Assembly: GCF_004103755.1 (NCBI RefSeq)
Contig: NZ_CP035283.1
Coordinates: 434,001-498,000, forward strand
Direction: 5' to 3'
Length of the DNA stretch: 64,000 nt
DNA from: Caproiciproducens sp. NJN-50
GTDB lineage: Bacteria; Bacillota; Clostridia; Oscillospirales; Acutalibacteraceae
Shown here one piece after another: positions 1 through 8,511 of this stretch. Position 1 is the first letter of the stretch. The number at the start of each line of letters is the position of its first letter. The position numbers were made by a program, and so were the translations under genes. The notes beneath the pieces are model-generated. The model saw only the letters and a program-made list of their open reading frames with translations. It was not told the origin of the DNA and ran no database searches.

Positions 1-370
1 CCATTATACTGAGCTGCCCATGATATTTTTGAAGATTTTCCGAAGAAGTTGCAAATATTTCGATTAAAAAGTCAAACTCTCCTGTTAGATACAAACAATG
101 GCTCACATACGGCAGGGCGGAGACCTTTTGAAAAAACACTTTATGGTACCTTGAATGCTCCATGGCGATGCCGACCAGCATATGAATATTTAATCCGAAT
201 GCTTTTGGATTCATTTGCACCGTATAACGCAAAATAACATTATTTAATAATTTATGTATTCTCTCGTTTACGGCTGAGGTTGACAAACAAACCTGCTGTC
301 CGATCATTGCAGCCGAGGTTCTTGAATTTTCTGATAGAAGATCCAAGATTTTATAATCGATTGCATCCAA
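1..370 (-). CDS. Lrp/AsnC-family transcriptional regulator (C-terminus beyond left edge)
   Basis: The minus strand is open from a TTG at 370-368 to the window edge, about 123 codons. Stops (TGA, TAA) lie just upstream in frame and there is no ATG, so TTG is the likely start; it gives the family opening DAIDYKILDLLSENSRTS. An N-terminal helix-turn-helix (about residues 1-55) is followed by the start of the RAM ligand-binding domain, with the family signature of a V-S-H-C-L-Y-L-T-G-E-F-D stretch. Such proteins sense amino acids and control their catabolism or transport. The neighbour downstream in the window is alanine dehydrogenase, a common Lrp-type target, so control of that island is a reasonable inference. 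Confidence 0.82.
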   Translation of the reverse strand, partial: MDAIDYKILDLLSENSRTSAAMIGQQVCLSTSAVNERIHKLLNNVILRYTVQMNPKAFGLNIHMLVGIAMEHSRYHKVFFQKVSALPYVSHCLYLTGEFDFLIEIFATSSENLQKYHGQLSIM

Positions 371-693
371 GCGATCCCACTCACTCTCTTCTTATCAAAT
401 TGGTTATGATGCCCTAGTTATATTTTTGTCGGATTGCCCATGCGGTTGATATACAAGGCAACAAGAGGGATGGGAAATTAAATACCCCTACCGCTGCAAT
501 TGTTAACTTAATTAGCTTAAGGCCGCATCTCCTTTTGAACATTACAAGCATACACTTTTTAATTTTAAAAAAGTATATAACTTAAGGGATCATTAGTCAA
601 GATGAAATTTTGTCAAAAAATTGCAATATAACATAAAAGTGATCCACATCAAAATAATTTTTTGTGGATCACTTTTATGTTAGCTTTTTTATT
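371..693. other. Intergenic stretch between the Lrp-type gene and ald
   Basis: This 323-base AT-rich stretch should hold the minus-strand promoter of the Lrp-type gene, but I could not pick a convincing -35/-10 pair. Its right end contains the ald terminator (630-681). No credible small gene was seen. Confidence 0.5.
630..681 (-). terminator. Long perfect hairpin after ald
   Basis: A 19-bp perfect inverted repeat (630-648 and 663-681) encloses a 14-base loop. It begins 13 bases beyond the alanine dehydrogenase stop codon. On the minus strand the right side is moderately U-rich, and the stem is AT-rich. It fits an intrinsic terminator for ald and separates it from the Lrp-type gene. Confidence 0.75.
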
Positions 694-1806
694 TTACAGC
701 AGCGTGCTGGGATTTGTGTAGTCGAGCTTCAATGCGTCCGAGACGCCGGCAAAGGTACATTTGCCGTCATAGCAGTTTAAACCGCTCATCAATCCTGCGT
801 CCTCTTTCAACGCGGCCTTCAGTCCTTTATTCGCGATCTTCAGTCCGTATGGAAGCGTTGCATTTGCCAGGGCCAGCGTAGAGGTGCGGGATACGGCGCC
901 CGGCATATTGGCAACACAATAATGGACAATTTGATCGACAAGGAAAACGGGATCGTCATGCGTGGTGGCATGGGAGGTTTCGAAGCATCCTCCCTGATCA
1001 ATAGCGACGTCGACTAAAACCGCGCCGGGTTTCATCAGTTTCAGGTCATCCCTGCGTACCAGTTTGGGCGTCGCTCTTCCCGGAAGCAAAACCGCGCCGA
1101 TCACGACATCCGCTTTTGAAATTGCCGACAGAACGTTGGCACGGGTACTGTACAATGTGGTGATCTTTCCGAAGAAAATATCGTCCAGATACGCAAGCCG
1201 TTTGGCGCTGATGTCAAGCACCGTTACATTTGCCCCCATGCCGACGGCCATTTTGCAGGCGTTTGTACCTACGCCGCCGCCGCCCAGGATCACGATGTTG
1301 CCGCGCTCCACTCCAGGAACGCCGGCCAGCAGCGTGCCCCTGCCGCCGAATGTTTTTTCCAGATATTTTGCGCCCTGCTGAACGGAAAGCCGCCCCGCGA
1401 TTTCACTCATGGGGAGCAGACAGGGAAGACCGCCATTGGCGTCAAAAATCGTTTCAAATGCAACAGCCCGGACTTTTGACTTTAATAAAGCCTCTGTGAG
1501 AGGACGATCTGCGGCTAAATGAAAATAGGTGTAAATAGTCTGGCCTTCTCGAAAATACGGATACTCTTTTTGGATGGGTTCCTTTACTTTGTAAATCATG
1601 TCGGCTTTTTCCCACACATCCGCTGCTTTGCCCAGGATCTGCGCGCCGGCGTCCCGGTATTCTTTGTCGGTAAAACCGGAGCCCAGGCCCGCGTTTGTCT
1701 CTACCAGCACGGTGTGGCCCGCATCGCAAAACGCTTTTGCGCCGTCCGGTGTCATACCCACGCGGAATTCGTTGTTTTTAATTTCTTTTGGCAAACCGAT
1801 AATCAT
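694..1806 (-). CDS. ald: Alanine dehydrogenase
   Basis: This 370-residue protein catalyses NAD-dependent oxidative deamination of L-alanine to pyruvate and ammonia in the cytoplasm. The start at 1806 gives MIIGLPKEIKNNEFRVGMTP, the usual family N-terminus, and is preceded by AAGGGGGA; a longer in-frame extension to 1881 has no such site. The family lysine in MIYKVKEP and histidine in TYFHLAADRPL are present, as is the Rossmann stretch ILGGGGVGTNACKMA. Length matches the family. It lies 118 bases downstream of a sodium:alanine-type symporter, suggesting import and catabolism of alanine. Confidence 0.95.
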   Translation of the reverse strand: MIIGLPKEIKNNEFRVGMTPDGAKAFCDAGHTVLVETNAGLGSGFTDKEYRDAGAQILGKAADVWEKADMIYKVKEPIQKEYPYFREGQTIYTYFHLAADRPLTEALLKSKVRAVAFETIFDANGGLPCLLPMSEIAGRLSVQQGAKYLEKTFGGRGTLLAGVPGVERGNIVILGGGGVGTNACKMAVGMGANVTVLDISAKRLAYLDDIFFGKITTLYSTRANVLSAISKADVVIGAVLLPGRATPKLVRRDDLKLMKPGAVLVDVAIDQGGCFETSHATTHDDPVFLVDQIVHYCVANMPGAVSRTSTLALANATLPYGLKIANKGLKAALKEDAGLMSGLNCYDGKCTFAGVSDALKLDYTNPSTLL

Positions 1807-1924
1807 GGAAAGTCCCCCTTTAAAATATATTGTTGCAATGCTTTCTTGAAGCATATCGGAAGCGTAAACATCAAGAGCCAAATCCGCTGCAAAGGAAACG
1901 CCGGTCCCATTGCCCTTGCACGGC

Positions 1925-3361
1925 TTAACTTTCTTTGACTGAAAAATGAGCCTTTGTCATTTTGATGACGACACCGGACAGACCCAGCAATGCGATCAGG
2001 TTTGGTATCATCATAAGGCCGTTAAGCGTATCTGAAATGTCCCATACAACGCTGAGGTCCATGGTGGAGCCGAAGAAGACCATAAGGACGTAAATCACCC
2101 GATAGATGGGAATGGACTTGCTCCCGAAAAGATATTCGCAGCAGCGGGCTCCATAGAGCGCCCAGCCGACGATGGTGGTGGTCGCGAAAAGGATGAGGCC
2201 GATCGCAATGATCACGCTCGCCGCCTGATTGCCGAACACGGTCGCAAACGCGGTTGCCGTCAGGTCGCTTCCGACTTTGCTGCCCCATGGGATCGACCAG
2301 GTTACCGCTCCGGAGGCATCCTTGGAAACGCTTGACGAAAGCACAGCAAAAGCGGTGAGGGAGCATATGACGATGGTATCGACGAAGACCTCAAAGACGC
2401 CGTACATCCCCTGCTTCACCGGGTTGGTTTCACTTGTGGCCGCGTGGGCGATCGGCGCGGTGCCAAGCCCCGCCTCATTTGAGAAAATTCCGCGCCCAGC
2501 GCCGTATTTCACGGACTGGACGATAGTGACGCCGAATGCGCCGCCCATCACGCCCGACGGAGAAAATGCGCCTTTGCAAATCGCGGCCAGAACCAGGCCC
2601 AAATAGTTGATATGGCCAAATACGACCACAAGCGCGGCAAGAATATAAATAATTGCCATAAATGGCACGAGCTTTTCCGCAAACGCGCCAATGCGCGAGA
2701 TGCCGCCGATGACGACCAGTCCGACAATCACTGCGAGAATGATTCCGATGACAATGCTGATGGTGGACGAAGACCCCTTTGCATCTGGATGGAAGCTTTG
2801 AATGGCGGTGTTGATCGAAATGGCAATTGTATTGCTCTGCGTGATATTCCCGGTGCCGATGGCCGTAAGAGAACCAAGGATTGAGAACACTACCGCGAGC
2901 CATTTCCAGTTCTTCCCGAGTCCGTTCGTTATGTAGTACATCGGCCCTCCGACCCAGTCGCCCTCTTTGTTCCTCTCCCGATACTTTACGGCGAGTGTTA
3001 CCTCAGAGTATTTGGTGACCATGCCTACGCAGGCGGCAACCCACATCCAGAATACCGCTCCGGGCCCTCCGAGGGCGATGGCCCCGGTCACCCCGGCGAT
3101 ATTCCCCGTGCCGACCGTAGAGGCCAGCGCGGTAGAAACTGCCTGAAACGGGGTGACCGAGCCTTTGTTCCTTTCCTGCTTTTGGAAGATCCTGCCGAAG
3201 GTGTTGCGCATGATATAGCCGAATTTCCGAAACTGGATAAATCCCGTGCGGATACTGAGATATAATCCTGTTCCGATGAGCAGGATAAGCGTCGGTATGC
3301 CCCACACGATGCCATTTAACCAGCTATTTGCGGACAAAATTGCTTTTACAAATGAGTCCAA
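1925..3361 (-). CDS. Sodium:alanine/glycine symporter (AGCS family)
   Basis: This 478-residue integral membrane protein belongs to the alanine-or-glycine:cation symporter family (AlsT/DagA type). It carries the conserved blocks STALASTVGTGNIAGVTGAI near the N-terminus and GRGIFSNEAGLGTAPIAHAA in the middle, and about ten hydrophobic segments. The start is TTG at 3361 behind a strong GAGGAGG site. It sits upstream of ald on the same strand, so it probably feeds alanine to that enzyme. A second paralogue lies at 4232-5614. The precise substrate cannot be read from the sequence. Confidence 0.93.
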   Translation of the reverse strand: MDSFVKAILSANSWLNGIVWGIPTLILLIGTGLYLSIRTGFIQFRKFGYIMRNTFGRIFQKQERNKGSVTPFQAVSTALASTVGTGNIAGVTGAIALGGPGAVFWMWVAACVGMVTKYSEVTLAVKYRERNKEGDWVGGPMYYITNGLGKNWKWLAVVFSILGSLTAIGTGNITQSNTIAISINTAIQSFHPDAKGSSSTISIVIGIILAVIVGLVVIGGISRIGAFAEKLVPFMAIIYILAALVVVFGHINYLGLVLAAICKGAFSPSGVMGGAFGVTIVQSVKYGAGRGIFSNEAGLGTAPIAHAATSETNPVKQGMYGVFEVFVDTIVICSLTAFAVLSSSVSKDASGAVTWSIPWGSKVGSDLTATAFATVFGNQAASVIIAIGLILFATTTIVGWALYGARCCEYLFGSKSIPIYRVIYVLMVFFGSTMDLSVVWDISDTLNGLMMIPNLIALLGLSGVVIKMTKAHFSVKES

Positions 3362-3764
3362 TGGCTTTTCCTCCTCGTTTTACCGATTTTCGTTCAAAAC
3401 AGCGTCCCCGCTCCGCAAATGAGAAATCCATGGGATTCCGAGCGAACACACCATAGAACTGCTTGTTAAAATGCTGTCAATTTGTATAATATTTTTATTA
3501 ATATGATCGATTTTTTATCTGGTTAAGTTATACAACACGCGATCCGGATTGTATAGTAAGGATTTTTTTTTAAACAAAATAAAATAAAATAAACGGAAAT
3601 TTTTATTGCTAACAGGAAAATTTACAAAATGGTTACGCGATTGGCCACCGAAGGTCCCTCCACACAGAAAGACATTTAGGTAACATGCTCTTTGCAAATG
3701 GCGGCCGTACCAGCGCCTTAGGCGCGGCAGTGAAATAGAACTTTTACCTGCATATAAAAGAACC
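3362..3764. other. Intergenic stretch upstream of the first AGCS gene
   Basis: This AT-rich stretch should contain the promoter of the AGCS gene. A TTGACA at 3480-3475 on the minus strand is visible, but the -10 at 17-bp spacing (TCTATG) is weak. Near 3600-3740 there are short protein-like plus-strand readings that I could not assign to any family. Confidence 0.4.
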
Positions 3765-3836
3765 CCCCCGGCTGTGCCGGGGGTGACGATGTAATAACTC
3801 CCGTATGAGAGCGTTCCTTATCATACGGGAGTTATT
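3765..3836 (-). terminator. Double hairpin between the NSS remnant and the AGCS gene
   Basis: Two hairpins follow each other. One has arms 3793-3808 and 3821-3836 (16 bp, AATAACTCCCGTATGA and its complement); the other is GC-rich with arms 3765-3772 and 3776-3783. On the minus strand the second is followed by TTCTTTTATAT. They most likely terminate the ridA-dpaL-AGCS unit. The GC-rich hairpin resembles the one at 8317-8349. Confidence 0.7.
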
Positions 3837-3886
3837 TGTAATATATTTTATATTTCCCAGGGCTCGGCTAAAACACAATATTTGCC

Positions 3887-4231
3887 TCAGCCGATGCCGC
3901 CGAGAATGGCGCCGGCGATCAAAGCAATCAGCGCGCAGACGCAGTACACATATTTTGCCAATGGATAGAACCAGCCGCCGATCGGCTTTTTGATCCCCTC
4001 GCTGACGCTTTCGAGAGCGAACTTCTTTCCGGCGACCCACAAAAACATGACGCCGGCCAGCAGAGCCCCCAAGGGGCAGATGTAGATGGACACGACGTCC
4101 ATCCATCCGGATACAATCGCCTGGATGCACAGCGCTCGCTGGCAATCGTTTCTTTTAAGGTTCCCCGCAACACTTGCATTTGTGTGGGAATCGTTATTTC
4201 TATGAAATAAACTGACAAGCGGGATGCATCC
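3887..4231 (-). pseudogene. C-terminal remnant of an NSS sodium-dependent transporter
   Basis: The frame is open from just after the stop of the AGCS gene and encodes about 100 residues that match only the end of a neurotransmitter:sodium symporter. It reads KRNDCQRALCIQAIVSGW followed by a membrane segment (about 71 residues from 4102), a charged loop with the GKKFALES pattern, and a last membrane segment. Complete family members are about 440-500 residues, like the one at 39818-41320. No start codon with a ribosome binding site precedes it. I read it as a deletion remnant; a small functional protein starting at 4102 is less likely. Confidence 0.7.
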
Positions 4232-5614
4232 TTATTGCTCATCTGCTTCCGGCTTGTTCTTCGCCTTTAATTTGGCCGTATAACCTTTAAAGATTTCCAA
4301 GAACTTTGGACTCAACAGCAAAAGGGCGATCATATTTGGAATTACGATAAAGCCTACCGCCATGTCGGCGAGGTCCCAGATCTGTTCAACTTCCAGAGTA
4401 ACGGAAAGGATTGGCAGCGCGAAGAACAGCCATTGGAGATATTTGACGGATTTTTCACTGAACAGGAATTCCACACAGGTCCGGAACTCAACAAAAAAGC
4501 CGATATAGCTGGAATAGGTAAACAGAACAACCGCGATACAAAGTATGATAATGCCGATTTGGCCCCAGGTGCTGCGGAATGCGTCAAAGGTAAGCACGAC
4601 CCCTGAGTCGCCGCAGCTCCATACGCCGCTGCACAGAACGGTAAGGCTTGTCAGAGTACAGATGATGATCGTATCAATGAATACTTCCAAAATGCCGTAC
4701 ATACCCTGATGGGCCGGGTTGTCTGTCTGAGCGGTTGCATGAACAGTCGTGGCGGTGCCCATGCCGGCCTCATTGGAAAAAATGCCGCGGGAAGCGCCCC
4801 GCGCCATTGATAGGGAAATAGTCGAACCCGCAAAACCGCCAACGGCCGGCGCCGGAGAAAAGGCGTACTGGAAAATCATGCCGAACGCATGGGGAATCGC
4901 ACTGGCGTTGCTGCAGATGACAACAAGACATCCTATAATATAAATAATAATCATAGGAGGCACAATTTTTCCGCAGAAATCACCGATCACTTTAATGCCG
5001 CCGGAAAGGATGACGATAATGCTGATTCCGACAACGATAATTCCGCAAAGGATCATCGGAACGTTGAACACATCTTTTACGCAGGATGCCAGCGTGTTGG
5101 TCTGTACGAAACAGGCGTCTGTCAGAACGTCGATAAACAATGCGACAGCATAAATGCCGGCCAATACAGGGCCTAGTTTGCCAAGGCCGGATTTCATATA
5201 GTGCATTGGGCCGCCGTAATATTCGCCGGAAGGGCTCTTTTTACGGTAGGCTACGGCGAGAGTCACCTCCGTCATTTTTGTCATCATTCCAACGATGGCG
5301 ATGATCCACATCCAAAAAACAGCGCCCGGTCCGCCGATGGCAATGGCGGCGGCGACACCCGCAATATTGCCGCTGCCGACCGTTCCGGCCAAAACCGTGC
5401 TGAGCGCCTGGTATGGTTTTAGCTCTCCTTCACCGGCGTTTTCATTGCTATTCTTTTTGAACACTTCACCGATCGTATGTTTCCACCAGGTTGGAAGGTG
5501 CAGAATTTGAAAAAATCCGGATCTGATCGTGAGATAGAGGCCTACGCCAACCATCAGAATCATAAGCGGAGTTCCCCAAAGAAATCCAGTTAGATTATAC
5601 AAGGCTTCCCACAT
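4232..5614 (-). CDS. Sodium:amino-acid symporter (AGCS family), second copy
   Basis: This 460-residue membrane protein has the AGCS blocks STVLAGTVGSGNIAGVAAAI and RGIFSNEAGMGTATTVHA. A clear GGAGGAG site precedes ATG at 5614. It follows diaminopropionate ammonia-lyase by 45 bases on the same strand and should share its transcript, so its cargo may be diaminopropionate or a related amino acid rather than alanine; that is inference from position. It differs clearly from the copy at 1925-3361, so the two are diverged paralogues rather than a recent duplication. Confidence 0.92.
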   Translation of the reverse strand: MWEALYNLTGFLWGTPLMILMVGVGLYLTIRSGFFQILHLPTWWKHTIGEVFKKNSNENAGEGELKPYQALSTVLAGTVGSGNIAGVAAAIAIGGPGAVFWMWIIAIVGMMTKMTEVTLAVAYRKKSPSGEYYGGPMHYMKSGLGKLGPVLAGIYAVALFIDVLTDACFVQTNTLASCVKDVFNVPMILCGIIVVGISIIVILSGGIKVIGDFCGKIVPPMIIIYIIGCLVVICSNASAIPHAFGMIFQYAFSPAPAVGGFAGSTISLSMARGASRGIFSNEAGMGTATTVHATAQTDNPAHQGMYGILEVFIDTIIICTLTSLTVLCSGVWSCGDSGVVLTFDAFRSTWGQIGIIILCIAVVLFTYSSYIGFFVEFRTCVEFLFSEKSVKYLQWLFFALPILSVTLEVEQIWDLADMAVGFIVIPNMIALLLLSPKFLEIFKGYTAKLKAKNKPEADEQ

Positions 5615-5659
5615 AATAGCTCCTCCTTAAGTTCCCAAGCATTTTTGCTTCACTGTCCG

Positions 5660-6868
5660 TTAAAAGCTCGGATACAGGCCATCCCATACGATTCTGCGAT
5701 AATTTTCCGTGTCGGTATCACCCTCCGTGGAAAAGCAGAGAATCCTGGAGCTTTTGTCCAACCGGAGCTGATCTCTCAGCCAGTCCAGACTTTTATTTTG
5801 CAATACTTCCGTCACAAAGCCCATTGTTGCGGCACCGCTTTCGCCGGAGATTACCCGAGGGTCGCTCCCGATTGGATTGCCCAGGACCCGCATTCCTTTG
5901 GCTGCGGCATAATCCGGCATAGAAACAAAATTGTCCGCGTGGTCGTGCAGAACTTTCCAGCCTATCGTGCATGGTTCCCCGCACGCAAGCCCTGCCATAA
6001 TCGTATTCATCTCGCCTTTGACAAAGTGCAGCGTGCCGTCATCCGCCTTTGCCGTTTGGTAAATACAGTCCGCTTTATTGGGTTCAACAACCGTAATAAT
6101 CGGCCTGTCCTGATCGCCGTAAAGGTCCGCGAAAAATCCGGTGACGCCGCCGGACATTGCGCCGACGCCCGCCTGAAGGAAAATGTGAGTGGGGTTTTCA
6201 CCGTTTAGCTGCTGAACGGCCTCATAGGCCATTGTTGTATATCCTTCCATAATCCAGCCCGGAATATCTTCATACCCCTCCCAGGCGGTATCCTGCACCA
6301 TGACCCAGCCGTACTTTTCCGCCCCTTCGTTGGCCAGGCGCACGGCGTCGTCATAGTTCAGATCGGTGATGGAAGCGTCTGCTCCAAGAGCCTGGATGTT
6401 CTTTAACCGTTCAGGCGCGCTTCCCTTTGGCATGTAGACCACGCTTTTCTGCCCCAGGCGGTTGGCCGTCCATGCCACACCTCTGCCGTGATTTCCATCC
6501 GTCGCGGTTACAAAAGTGATTTCGCCGAGTCTGTCGCGAATGTCCTTGCTGATCATTCTGGAATAGGGAAGCTCACTGATGTCCATAGAGAGCCTTTTGG
6601 CAATGTAATTTCCAATCGAGTAACTGCCGCCCAACACCTTAAAGGCGTTCAGACCAAATCGGTAACTTTCGTCCTTAACGTGGATACTGGCAACTCCAAG
6701 CTTTTCTGAGAGAGACTTCAAATTTGCCAGCGGAGTCATCGAATATTCCGGAAAGCTTTCGTGGAATGCGTGAACTTTTTTTGCTTGCTCCGGGCCGAAG
6801 CGTTTGACAGGGTACAGGCCGCTGCCTGCTTTACGTTCGTAATGCACGGATTTGAAACACTCGTTCAT
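5660..6868 (-). CDS. dpaL: Diaminopropionate ammonia-lyase
   Basis: This 402-residue PLP enzyme (DpaL/YgeX) cleaves 2,3-diaminopropionate to pyruvate and two ammonia, through a 2-aminoacrylate intermediate. The predicted Schiff-base lysine is Lys77 in the stretch GLNAFKVLGGSY, and a glycine-rich phosphate-binding stretch follows in the middle (QAGVGAMSGGVTGF). Length is that of the family. ATG at 6868 follows GGGGGAAG. It is downstream of ridA, whose product hydrolyses 2-aminoacrylate, and upstream of an AGCS symporter, forming a coherent uptake, cleavage and detoxification unit. Confidence 0.93.
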   Translation of the reverse strand: MNECFKSVHYERKAGSGLYPVKRFGPEQAKKVHAFHESFPEYSMTPLANLKSLSEKLGVASIHVKDESYRFGLNAFKVLGGSYSIGNYIAKRLSMDISELPYSRMISKDIRDRLGEITFVTATDGNHGRGVAWTANRLGQKSVVYMPKGSAPERLKNIQALGADASITDLNYDDAVRLANEGAEKYGWVMVQDTAWEGYEDIPGWIMEGYTTMAYEAVQQLNGENPTHIFLQAGVGAMSGGVTGFFADLYGDQDRPIITVVEPNKADCIYQTAKADDGTLHFVKGEMNTIMAGLACGEPCTIGWKVLHDHADNFVSMPDYAAAKGMRVLGNPIGSDPRVISGESGAATMGFVTEVLQNKSLDWLRDQLRLDKSSRILCFSTEGDTDTENYRRIVWDGLYPSF

Positions 6869-6932
6869 CTATCTTCCCCCTATTTTCCATTTTTTGCTGG
6901 CATTTGTTTACGTGTTTTGAACCCCTCCTTCT

Positions 6933-7322
6933 TCATTTCGGCAGGATTGCAATTACTTCGATCTCTATGGCAGCTCCTTTTGGCAGTCTTGCGACCTCCA
7001 CCGCGCTGCGCGCCGGATAGATGCCGTCAAAAAACAAGGCGTATACGCCGTTCATTGCGGCAAAATCATTCATGTCGCTGAGGAACACGGTGGTTTTGAC
7101 GACCTGGTCCATCGTTGCCCCCGCAGCGGCCAGAACGCTCTTGCAGTTTTCAAGGGACTGGCGGGTCTGGGCCTCGATCCCCTCCGGAAATGCGCCGGTC
7201 GCGGGATCGATCGGCAATTGGCCGGACGTTATGACCAGACCTCCGGCCCTGATGCCCTGAGAATAGGGACCGATGGCGGCAGGCGCTTTTTCGGTATTGA
7301 TTTTTTGCTTCAAATGGTTCAC
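6933..7322 (-). CDS. ridA: RidA/YjgF family 2-iminobutanoate/2-iminopropanoate deaminase
   Basis: This 129-residue cytoplasmic protein is of the archetypal RidA type: it opens with the pattern APAAIGPYSQG and keeps the catalytic arginine in PARSAVEVARLPKGA near the C-terminus. RidA hydrolyses reactive enamine/imine products such as 2-aminoacrylate, which damages PLP enzymes. It is the first gene of the ridA-dpaL-AGCS transcript, with ATG at 7322 about 12 bases after the predicted transcription start and a GGAGGTG site between them. Confidence 0.93.
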   Translation of the reverse strand: MNHLKQKINTEKAPAAIGPYSQGIRAGGLVITSGQLPIDPATGAFPEGIEAQTRQSLENCKSVLAAAGATMDQVVKTTVFLSDMNDFAAMNGVYALFFDGIYPARSAVEVARLPKGAAIEIEVIAILPK

Positions 7323-7340
7323 CTCCTTTGGTACAATAAA

Positions 7341-7369
7341 ATATTATCACCATAATAAAATATTGTCAA
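7341..7369 (-). promoter_or_regulatory. Sigma-70 promoter of ridA-dpaL-AGCS
   Basis: On the minus strand TTGACA (7369-7364), a 17-bp spacer and TAATAT (7346-7341) give a near-consensus promoter. The predicted start lies near 7334. The 11-base direct repeat AATAAAATATT occurs at 7336-7346 and 7354-7364, spanning the -10 and part of the spacer, and is a plausible operator for the divergently encoded regulator. Confidence 0.8.
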
Positions 7370-7417
7370 CAGATTTGTAAAAATATTTATAAACGACATT
7401 CTTCAATTAGAATTATT

Positions 7418-7528
7418 ATGAAATACCACGATTTTGATGGACTCTTTTCCGAGGGCGATAGGCTGTTTAAGAAAATTTTATTGATTTGCTTTATTATTGG
7501 TGTTATATTTTTATTAGAACGATCTTAA
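7418..7528 (+). CDS. Possible 36-residue single-pass membrane peptide
   Basis: An ATG at 7418 opens a 36-codon frame whose product has a charged N-terminus (MKYHDFDGLFSEGDRLFKK), one hydrophobic helix (ILLICFIIGVIFLL) and a short basic/acidic tail. It lies in the divergent region between ridA and the YheO-type regulator, and its stop codon runs into the AAAAGGGGTG motif in front of the next reading frame. No good ribosome binding site precedes it, so it may be chance. It is listed because its composition is protein-like. Confidence 0.3.
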   Translation: MKYHDFDGLFSEGDRLFKKILLICFIIGVIFLLERS

Positions 7529-7575
7529 AAGGGGTGATATTTGCCCATTGACACTATTGAAAAGGAAGAGATTTT

Positions 7576-8271
7576 GTGACTTCAGATGTGATCCGCCGAT
7601 ATACGTTACTGGTTGAATTTCTGGGCCATATGCTGGGGCCGGACTACGAAATCGCACTGCATGACCTTTCCTGCAAGCAGCCTTCCATTGTGGCCATTGC
7701 CAACGGGTCCATCAGCGGGCGCGGCATCGGCGCGCCGCTGACCAATGTGGCAATGCAGCTCATTGCGGAGAAAGCGTATCTGACCCAGGACTGGAAGCTG
7801 AATTACCGCGGGCTTTCCGCCAACGGCAAAGTCCTGCGCTGCTCGACCTTGTTTATCAAGGATGAGAGAGGTGCGCTGGTTGGGTTGCTTTGTATCAATT
7901 TTGACGACAGCCGTTATCGGGATCTTTCCGAAAAAGTTTTTTCACTCTGTCATCCCGATGATTACGCTTCCAAGAACATTGCGATCAGCGCCACGGAGAG
8001 TGTGGAGCACGAGACGTTTTACGATAATATTTCTTCCGCCATGGAGGACGCTTTTCTGGCAGTCACGAGCAATGCCAATATCCCGACCGACCGGCTGAAT
8101 CAAGAGGAAAAGCTTGAAATTATCAAGCTTTTGGACAAGAAAGGCGTTTTTATGCTCAAAGGGGCCATTCCGGTTGTGGCCAAACATCTCTCCTGTTCCC
8201 AGGCCAGCATTTACCGTTACCTCAGCAAAATCAACCAGGAAAAACATTCGGACGAGGGTCCCGCCGAGTAA
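7576..8271 (+). CDS. YheO/DauR-type transcriptional regulator (PAS_6 + HTH_22)
   Basis: This 231-residue protein has an N-terminal YheO-like PAS domain (about residues 5-120, with GPDYEIALHDLS and a GLLCINFDD stretch) and a C-terminal helix-turn-helix of the HTH_22 type (about 175-225, with HLSCSQASIYRYLSKI). Members such as DauR control amino-acid catabolic operons. GTG at 7576 follows AGGAAGAG. A 12-codon frame starting TTG at 7541 behind AAAAGGGGTG ends in TGA overlapping this GTG, so translational coupling is possible. It is divergent from ridA-dpaL-AGCS, its likely target. Confidence 0.87.
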   Translation: MTSDVIRRYTLLVEFLGHMLGPDYEIALHDLSCKQPSIVAIANGSISGRGIGAPLTNVAMQLIAEKAYLTQDWKLNYRGLSANGKVLRCSTLFIKDERGALVGLLCINFDDSRYRDLSEKVFSLCHPDDYASKNIAISATESVEHETFYDNISSAMEDAFLAVTSNANIPTDRLNQEEKLEIIKLLDKKGVFMLKGAIPVVAKHLSCSQASIYRYLSKINQEKHSDEGPAE

Positions 8272-8316
8272 TTTCAAGGCATTTGTAACGGCAGGGATAC
8301 GCCTGAAGTGAGGGAA

Positions 8317-8349
8317 GTCATGCCCCCCGGCACAGCCGGGGGGCATGAC
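8317..8349 (+). terminator. GC-rich hairpin after the YheO-type regulator
   Basis: A 15-bp perfect stem (8317-8331 and 8335-8349) with a 3-base loop lies 45 bases after the regulator stop. It sits between two convergent genes. A T-run is not adjacent on the plus strand, so efficiency is uncertain, but the stem is very stable. Confidence 0.65.
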
Positions 8350-8459
8350 TCAATGTTCTAAAGCCTTTTGCGAAAGCAAAGCTTACCCTTTCTCGTTACG
8401 GACGAAGATCGAAACACTCTCGCCTTTCGTTTGCCGCAACTTTTCTGTAAAATAAAACA

Positions 8460-8496
8460 GCCCGCAAAGCTACGCGCTGCTGCGTGCCTTGCGGGC
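8460..8496 (-). terminator. Intrinsic terminator of the serine dehydratase unit
   Basis: An inverted repeat with arms GCCCGCAA(A)GC and GC(C)TTGCGGGC surrounds a short loop. On the minus strand it is followed by TGTTTTATTTT. It begins 15 bases after the sdaAA stop. Confidence 0.8.
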
Positions 8497-8511
8497 CGTC
8501 TTTTGTTCTGC

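Noticed and set aside
3600..3735. Short plus-strand protein-like readings before the GC-rich hairpin
   Set aside because: Two short frames looked like gene ends, but neither could be tied to a family nor given a start, so no pseudogene was called.
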